Source: Panaeolus papilionaceus | Lineage: Eukaryota > Basidiomycota > Agaricomycetes > Agaricales | DNA length: 64,000 bases | Direction: 5' to 3' | NCBI GenBank assembly: GCA_015501605.1 | Contig: JADNRZ010000006.1 | Span: forward strand, 1,798,001 to 1,862,000 | Part shown: piece by piece, positions 57,662 to 64,000 of the stretch | How the letters are laid out: each line of letters starts with the position of its first letter | Numbering within the stretch: the stretch's first letter is position 1 | The notes under the pieces: model-generated | What the model was told of the DNA's origin: nothing | What the model saw: only the letters and a program-made list of their open reading frames with translations | Databases searched by the model: none | Translations under genes and position numbers: made by a program

Positions 57662-59322
57662 ATGCGTAGTCGTGCCACGTCGCGAGCCTCATCGGGCTCC
57701 AGCCTCGAATTCTCGCACTCGGACATAGAAAACCTCGGCTCAGAGCTTGGCACGGTGGATATCGGCGATTTATCAGGCTCAAGTCCCAATACCACACCCG
57801 ACTTGCGCCCTACGGAACCTCCTGAATATGAAGATGGTCCACATGCAAAACTTGAAGCTGTTTCTGGCTCTGAATGTAAACCAGATTCAAAACCAAGAAT
57901 GCAAAGAGACCCGGTGTTTTATTGCGAGACTGTTGTTCTACAGGTGCGCACATTTGTCACTTGTTTGTACGTCACTTCATCAATAACAGCAGCATGCGAT
58001 GTATAGGTTGAAGACACACTATTTTGCGTCCCGAAAAGTGGTCTAGTTGAAGAAGGAACCTACTTCAACTCCCTATTGAGCCAAGTCAGAACCGATTTTG
58101 GGAGCCAAGCATCGTCGCCTGGCAGCTCAGATCACAACCCTATCATCTTGGACGGAGTGAAAAAGAATCATTTTCAGCATTTCTTGAGGCTCATATACCC
58201 CTTGTTCGTCTTTTTCTATCCGTGTTTTTGATCGTGATGACTCATACGATATCTCGTTCTATTATCAGCCGTGGTGTGGAAGCGCCGGAGACTGACGACC
58301 AATGGCTCTCAATACTCCAGCTTGCAACGCAATGGAACTTCCCTGACGTATGTCTTTTCACAATCCATCCTACTCACACTTGACCGCTCACCCAACATTC
58401 TCTTTAGATCCGTGAAACTGCCCTCACACACCTGGAGCACCTCTTCAAATCCCCCTCATCCAGCTCGGTCACCACACACGACCCCATCTGCGCTCTCGCT
58501 TTCTGCATACGATACGACGTTACCCAGCATCTCGCGCACCAATACGAGCTCATTATCACTTCCATTACGCCACTAAAGCGAGAAAAGATGGTAGCTGCAG
58601 GCCTGGGGACAGATACGATTCAGCTCATCACAGACATGAGGGAGGAGTGGCTTTGTGGTATGGTTTGGGGGAATGAAGGACTTCTTCCGCTTACAGACGC
58701 CGACAAGGCGCTGGTTCCACGACGCATTCCGGCTAAATTCATCGTCAACCGTAATCTCAACCCCTCAGACAACTCTGCGGGAGACGACGACAAGCAAAAT
58801 TCCTGTCAGTTGGAGGAAAGTCGGCTGGCAGAAGAGCTGGAGATACTCAAAGAGAGGGAGCTTTTCTGTAGAGCGAACAAGATAGCAGAACTTCAGGAGG
58901 CTCGGGAAGCGTGGTGGGATGAGGAGATAAAGAAGGCGAGGTTAGAGTCGGTGAGAATGGACGAAGAGGAGGTGCTGTTGCGGCTGATAGAGGAAGATGA
59001 AGATGAGCGGATGGAGCAGACGTTCCTGGAAGCGGAGGAACACATGTATTGGATGATGGCGAAGCAAGAGGCGGAAATAAAGTGCATGGAAGAGGAACAG
59101 ATGGAAATGGGGATGGAAGAGGAGGAGCGAATACGTGAATGGCAGGAAAGAGAAGAGCAAGAAAGGCGAAAGATGGAAATGGAGGAGCGGGATCGAAAAG
59201 AAAGAGAACGCAGAAAACACGTGGATGATGAAATCAAACGGCAGCGTCTACAGGAACTGGAGAAGCGGATTGGAGAGCTGGCACTGGGGATCAAGGACCT
59301 TGGTCCGAAATCATGGAAATAG
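57662..59322 (+). CDS. BTB/POZ-like protein, type C
   Basis: Four exons: 57662-57943, 58007-58203, 58269-58347, 58408-59322; 490 residues. Exon 1 MRSRATSRASSGSSLEFSHS ends FYCETVVLQ. BTB core VEDTLFCVPKSGLVEEGTYF, NPIILDGVKKNHFQHFLRLI. Exon 3 DDQWLSILQLATQW. Exon 4 IRETALTHLEHLF, HDPICALAFCIRYD, MVAAGLGTDTIQLITDMREEW, then a long coil rich in Met and Glu (EEEQMEMGMEEEERIREW) ending KDLGPKSWK. The relic at 8309 is a decayed copy of this gene type, although it lies 49 kb away at the other end of the array. Confidence 0.78.
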
Positions 59323-59527
59323 GAACTACACAGGAAAAGAAAGCGCTAAGGGCTTTGAAGGACTAGGTTTCGTGTATGTATGCGCGTCTGGAGGATTTAA
59401 ATGATGTATTATAATCCTAGGCAGCTTGAATCCAAGGCATTGTTTTTTCTGTCAGGCAACCAGGCGAATCATAACCAACAATACAATCCCGGACACGACT
59501 CGCGTCCAGTCCCATGACCGCTCTCAA

Positions 59528-59537
59528 TAGACGCCCA
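59528..59537 (+). promoter_or_regulatory. Array element upstream of the gene at 59675
   Basis: TAGACGCCCA with AGCACATGTGTTCCATCG following, 138-147 bases before the ATG, the closest spacing seen. Rest of 59323-59674 empty. Confidence 0.6.
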
Positions 59538-59674
59538 AGCACATGTGTTCCATCGATAAAATGGTCCAACTTTTCTATTTCTTTCTTTCTTCCCCTTCTT
59601 TCACAATACCCTCGCATTCCAACACCATCAGCTCAACGACCCCAACTCCTTGCTTTACTTTGCATCCACAGTAG

Positions 59675-61255
59675 ATGCATAGTCGCACCACATCCGAAAT
59701 CTCCGCACACTCAAATCTCGAATTCTCGTACTCTAATATCGAAATGACCAGCTCGCAGATTGATCTGGCCGCTGATGATACATTTAGCGTATCGACAAGT
59801 CCTGCGTTATGTGTCGATCTTCCTGATGTGACTGAACCTGAGGCTGGCTTAACCCTACACATACGGGACGTCTCCCGTGATGAGCCCAAACCCGCCGGTT
59901 CCAAGCCAACCATCCGAAAGGATCCATTCTTTTACTGTGAGATTGTAGTCTTTAAGGTTTGTAAATTTTCATACAACTGCTCTCAATCACTGATGGTACC
60001 CCTCTGATGATTAGGTCGAAGATACTTTATTCTGCGTCCCAAAAAGCGGCTTGATCGAATCAGGAACCTATTTCAGCACCTTGCTCAACGAAAGCGCGTC
60101 CGACTCTCCTTCGACTACACCACCAGGCAGCTCAGATGACAATCCCATCGTCTTGCAAGGCGTTTTAAAGGACCACTTTCAACATTTCTTGAGGCTTATA
60201 TATCCTTTGTTCGTATTCCTTCTTGCGATACTTGACACTTCAGTTACTTATACTAGGCTGTTTCTTTATCATTAGTCGCGGCATCAAAGGTCCAGAAAAT
60301 GACGACCAATGGCTCGCAATCCTCCATCTCGCAACCGAATGGAATTTCTCTGATGTACGCCTTGTTCTAACGCTCCTTCATTCCCCCATGCCATGCTCAC
60401 ATATCATTTCCCATCTTCCTTTGTCGATTTCGTATATTCGCATGTCTATAGATCCGTGAAACAGCACTCCATCACCTAGGACACCTCTTCAGATCTCCCT
60501 CGACAACCTCACCTACGCACGACCCCATCCGCGCTCTCCAACTTTGTCTCAAGTACAACATCACGCAGCACCTCATCCACCAATACGAGCTCCTCGTCAC
60601 CCCCATTGCACCTCTCAAGCGCGATATGTTGTTAGCAGCAGGGTTAGATGACGACACCATACAGCTCATCAGAGACATGAGGGAGGAATGGCTCTGCGGG
60701 ATTGCGTGGCGACACTACAGCCCCATTTCGCTCGTAGACGAGGGAAGGGAGCTGATCCCGAAGCGCATGTCGGCTAGGTTCATCGTCGAGCGGCATGTCA
60801 ATGGAGGGTTCACTTCTCCTTGGACCGATACTAGGGAAGATTCATATTTATCCGAAGAGGCTGGACGGTTGGCAGAGGAACTCATAAGTCTGCAAGAGAA
60901 GGAGTGGATCGTAGAGACGCCATGGAGGGATGGGGAAGGTGGATTGAAGGAGGTGCAGGGACCGCCATTGGAGGAATCAATTTTAATAGAGGGAAAATCA
61001 GAATCGAAGCAGAGGAAAGATGAAGAGCTGTTCGAAAAGGTAACACAGAAAAGGATCGCAAGGGAAGATCAGCAAAGATCAGAGAGGTTGCGAAAGAGGC
61101 GGATAGCAAAAGAGAAAATGGAGGAAATGGAGGAAATGGAAAGACAACGACAAGAAAAGGCAATCCAGGAACGAATTAAATTGGAGAAGGAAATGAAACG
61201 AGAAGCGAAACGGGCACACATTGAAGCACGCAAAAAGGAAAGGGAGGCAGCATGA
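59675..61255 (+). CDS. BTB/POZ-like protein, type C
   Basis: Four exons: 59675-59956, 60015-60208, 60276-60354, 60452-61255; 452 residues, the shortest intact member. Exon 1 MHSRTTSEISAHSNLEFSYS ends FYCEIVVFK. BTB core VEDTLFCVPKSGLIESGTYF, NPIVLQGVLKDHFQHFLRLI. Exon 3 DDQWLAILHLATEW. Exon 4 HDPIRALQLCLKYN, MLLAAGLDDDTIQLIRDMREEW, RMSARFIVERHV, then a short coil (EEMEEMERQRQEKAIQERIK) with a basic end (RAHIEARKKEREAA). Intron 1 begins GTTTGT. Intron 3 is long for the array (97 bases). Confidence 0.78.
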
Positions 61256-61633
61256 AACGTCCTTGGTAGTTTTTTACAATATATACATTCGTTTGTGGTG
61301 AAGGGGATCATAGTGCGAGTTGGGTCACAATTTTTGGAACTTTTTATGAATTATTAAACCATCACTGTAAACCAGTCAGAATAAATAACCGTACAAGATC
61401 GTTTTGAAACGTCGAGGGAACAGGATGATAAAACACATGACAGTTACAGTGGGAGTGTTGGAGTTTGGAAGGAGCGGTAACGAATGCAGTGAGCAGACCG
61501 CGAGGTCGTAAAAGACTACAAGTGCAGGAGATATTTAATGCGACAGTCCAAATTTGAGTCTGGACCATCTCTCATGCAGCAGCACCACTCCCCGCTGTGA
61601 ATGCGTCACATCCAGTTTCATGACCATTCCAAA

Positions 61634-61643
61634 TAGACGCCCA
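61634..61643 (+). promoter_or_regulatory. Array element upstream of the gene at 61808
   Basis: TAGACGCCCA with AGCACGAGACCGC following, 165-174 bases before the ATG. The gap also carries a 25-base word at 61359-61383 that recurs after the next gene. Confidence 0.6.
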
Positions 61644-61807
61644 AGCACGAGACCGCTTCTCACTGCACCGACAAAAATCGCTCCACCCCTTTCTCTCTTT
61701 CTTTCTTCCCTACCACCTCATTCACAAGTTGCAGCACCTCCTGAAAAGTCATTAAGCATCACTGAGTCCTCAGCTCAATTACAGTGTCATTATCGCGTCT
61801 ACAGTAG

Positions 61808-63448
61808 ATGCACACTCGCAGCAATTCTGAAATCTCCGACGTAGTATCAAGCTCAAGTCTCGAATTCTCATATTCCGACATGGAAAGCATGGACTCACAG
61901 TTCGACATGGTTGATAAACCTATCCCAAATGAACGCCTTGCAGTGGCTCCACCTACATTTGTTAGCGATCTTCCTCCAGTCAATGATGACCCTCTCGTTC
62001 CGTGGATCCCGCAAGACCTTGCAAAGGACGAACCCAAACCAGCGCCAACGCCAATCGTACACAAGGATCCACTGTTCTATTATGAGAACGTCGTCCTCAA
62101 GGTATATTCTTATATCCAGCTGAGATCCATACACCTCTGCTCACCAACTTGCACACCTACCAATGAAAGGTCGAAGACACCTTGTTCTGCGTTCCCAAAA
62201 GCGGTTTAAACGAGCCCGGAACGTACTTCAACAAACTATTCGCTGGTCCCTGGTATGGATCCGAGAGGCCAGGTAGCTCGGATGACAATCCTATCGTTCT
62301 CGAGGGAGTGTCGAAGGACCACTTTCAGGCTTTCTTGAAGTTGATCTTCCCTTCGTTCGTCATCGTTTTTTTTTGTAGTTTTTTACACTTCACTGACATC
62401 CTCCTTAGACGTAGAGGTCCTAGACCCTATCCTGATCATGAGGCACAGTGGCTAGCTATGCTTCACCTCGGAGCGGAGTGGAACTTCCCCGACGTAAGTC
62501 TTCCTCCGCCACTATGACCAGTCCTCAGATATGTCGTATCTCACTCATATTTCTCATCCCTTTCATTAGATAAAAGAAACCGCTCTCAAGCATCTCGAAT
62601 ATCTCTTCAAAGCATCCTCGCCAACTGCAGCCACATCCCACGACCCCATTCGCGCTCTCGTTTTGTGTCTCAAGTGTAAAATCCAGCAGCATCTAGCCCA
62701 CCAATTCGAGCTCATCATCACCTCCATCACACCCCTCAAACGGGACGAGATGTCAGCTGCGGGGCTTGACGACACCACCATACAGCTCATCACGGAGATG
62801 AGAGAGCAATGGGTGTGCGGTGCGATGTGGGGTATGCACGGTCTCCATAAGCTCGCAAGCGAAGAGAAGGGAGTGTTCGCGACACAATCTCCTGCTAGGT
62901 CCATTGTGGACAAGTATCTCGAGCATTGGCCAAAGATTACCGGGTGGTTCGCCCTTCGCAACGCCCCACCTTTCCCCTGTGCTAAATGGCCAGGAGCTAT
63001 AGGGTGGGGTATCAGCACACCTACAACAGGACGACTTCAAGCAGAGGAGAAAATGCGACTTGAAGCACAAGTCAAGCGTTTCAAGGAAAAGGAGTTGCAG
63101 ATTGCGATGAAGTTGATAGAAGAAAAGGAGGCAGCAGAGGCAAAAAGGAAAGAGGATCAGGAAATGGCAGAGAAACAGAAAGAGGCCGCAGAGAGGGAAG
63201 CAGCAGAGGCCGCACAGAAGGAAGCAGCTGCACTGCAACAGAAGGTGGCTATTAAAGGGAAAAAGGGATTAGCTAAATCGAGAGCGGAAGAGAGAAGACG
63301 GAAATTGGAAGAGGAGGAGAGGCGCAAGGAAGAATTGAAGGAGAGGGTGATGGAAGAAAACCGGGAAGAGGGGTTGAAGAAGGAAAAAGAGGAGAGGGAG
63401 TGGGCCGAGTGTCTTGAGGAACAGGAGAAGGCGAAAATGACAAAGTAG
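61808..63448 (+). CDS. BTB/POZ-like protein, type C
   Basis: Four exons: 61808-62101, 62170-62354, 62409-62493, 62570-63448; 480 residues. Exon 1 SSSLEFSYSDMESMDSQFDM ends FYYENVVLK. BTB core VEDTLFCVPKSGLNEPGTYF, NPIVLEGVSKDHFQAFLKLI. Exon 3 is 85 bases, two codons longer than the usual 79, and reads HEAQWLAMLHLGAEW. Exon 4 HDPIRALVLCLKCK, MSAAGLDDTTIQLITEMREQW, a Trp/Pro-containing insert (FALRNAPPFPCAKWPGAIGW) not seen in the other type C genes, then an Ala/Glu/Lys coil. It is the last gene in the window; a neighbour may continue beyond 64000. Confidence 0.78.
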
Positions 63449-64000
63449 AGAAATACTCTTGGCCTGGCAGTTAGAGTAATTGTGTACATTTTTTGCTGTC
63501 GAATGAAACACCACCAAATGCATCTTGGAAGGAGGCAGGTTCTAGTGCGCATAACACTTAGATTTACCATTGAACAACCTCTAAACGCGAGGACCATTCG
63601 CGTGCAACAATGCCCGAGGCGGTTCATGTTTGGGCAAGAAGGGATTTCTGCAAAGATAACGCGAGAAGTAATCCAGGAAGCAAATCCGCAGACCCCAGAG
63701 AGATTTAGGCAAGGAAAAGACGGTAAGCAGAAAGCGCTGTGTGGGACTTGTAGTCGTCAAGCATAATCGAGAGTTGTGTTGGGAGCTCATCAGCAGACAA
63801 GAAACTCAATAACCCGTTGTTTTATCGCTCATATGTTCTAGTCTCTTTAAATAGCACAAAAACGTCACTATATGCACCTTCAAGCAAAGAATGTAAGCAT
63901 TTCCGAAAGCAGGAACCAAAAAATATAGCACATACCATGTATGAATCAATTCCAACCCGACCATCCCTGTAAACCAGTCAGAATATAGACAATCGCACCA
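63449..64000. other. Gene-free 3' flank at the right edge
   Basis: No array exon. A 95-codon frame at 63482-63766 has no recognisable domain. A 25-base word at 63961-63985 (starting CCATCCCTGTAAACC) matches 61359-61383 at all but one base; both lie downstream of type C genes, so this flank is probably part of the duplicated unit. Confidence 0.5.

Noticed and set aside
1..64000. tRNA, rRNA or snRNA genes
   Set aside because: I looked for cloverleaf-type segments and box motifs by eye and found none that I could defend.

Overview
ORGANISM. The window reads as nuclear DNA of a mushroom-type basidiomycete (Agaricomycetes). Genes are dense and split by many 45-90 base GT..AG introns. They include a secreted GH27 alpha-galactosidase with a fungal CBM1 cellulose-binding module and a secreted PEBP-family protein. 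Everything else belongs to one large family of BTB/POZ-like proteins of the kind that is strongly expanded in Agaricomycetes. Names of families come from motif recognition only; no search was run.  LAYOUT. Nearly the whole window is a head-to-tail array of one BTB-like family, all on the + strand. I place 17 intact genes, one 3' partial gene at the left edge, one gene with a single nonsense codon, and at least six broken copies. Members share a plan: a short Ser/Asp-rich exon 1 ending in a Y/F-C-E-x-V/I-V-L-x-V type motif; exon 2 with the BTB core; a tiny exon 3 (79 bases in almost every copy); and a long exon 4 with a helical repeat followed by a charged coiled coil. I sort them into types. 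Type A (1212, 11886, 21297, 32343, 50798), type B (66, 16980, 27414, 35869) and type E (3509, 53124, relics at 29850 and 34606) have six exons and a conserved C-terminal domain in exons 5-6. Type C (6126, 14410, 25170, 55681, 57662, 59675, 61808) has four exons and ends in a Glu-rich coiled coil. Type D (38458, relics at 9368 and 19196) has four exons, a longer coiled coil and a Cys cluster.  REGION BY REGION. 1-9300: end of a B gene, then A, E/A chimera, C and a broken C. 9368-18982 and 19196-29422: two copies of a D(relic)-A-C-B block, about 9.4-10.4 kb apart; the second carries a 1281-base DNA transposon (23430-24710). 29850-40564: broken E, A, broken E, B (nonsense), D. 40995-50420: a BTB relic that appears cut within exon 3 and separated into two halves (40995-41572 and 50059-50420) by about 8.5 kb of unrelated DNA with the GH27 gene, the PEBP gene on the - strand, and a repeat-rich stretch. 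50798-63448: A, E, then four C-type genes in a row.  HOW IT WORKS TOGETHER. Almost every array member, broken ones included, has a copy of the 10-base word TAGRCGCCCA about 140-235 bases before its start codon, often followed by a CCTCATG or ATCGTG-like word. This suggests one shared regulator for the whole array. BTB proteins usually dimerise and act as adaptors for CUL3 ubiquitin ligases or in transcription, so a set of co-regulated, rapidly duplicating adaptors is a reasonable inference, but the biological role is unknown.
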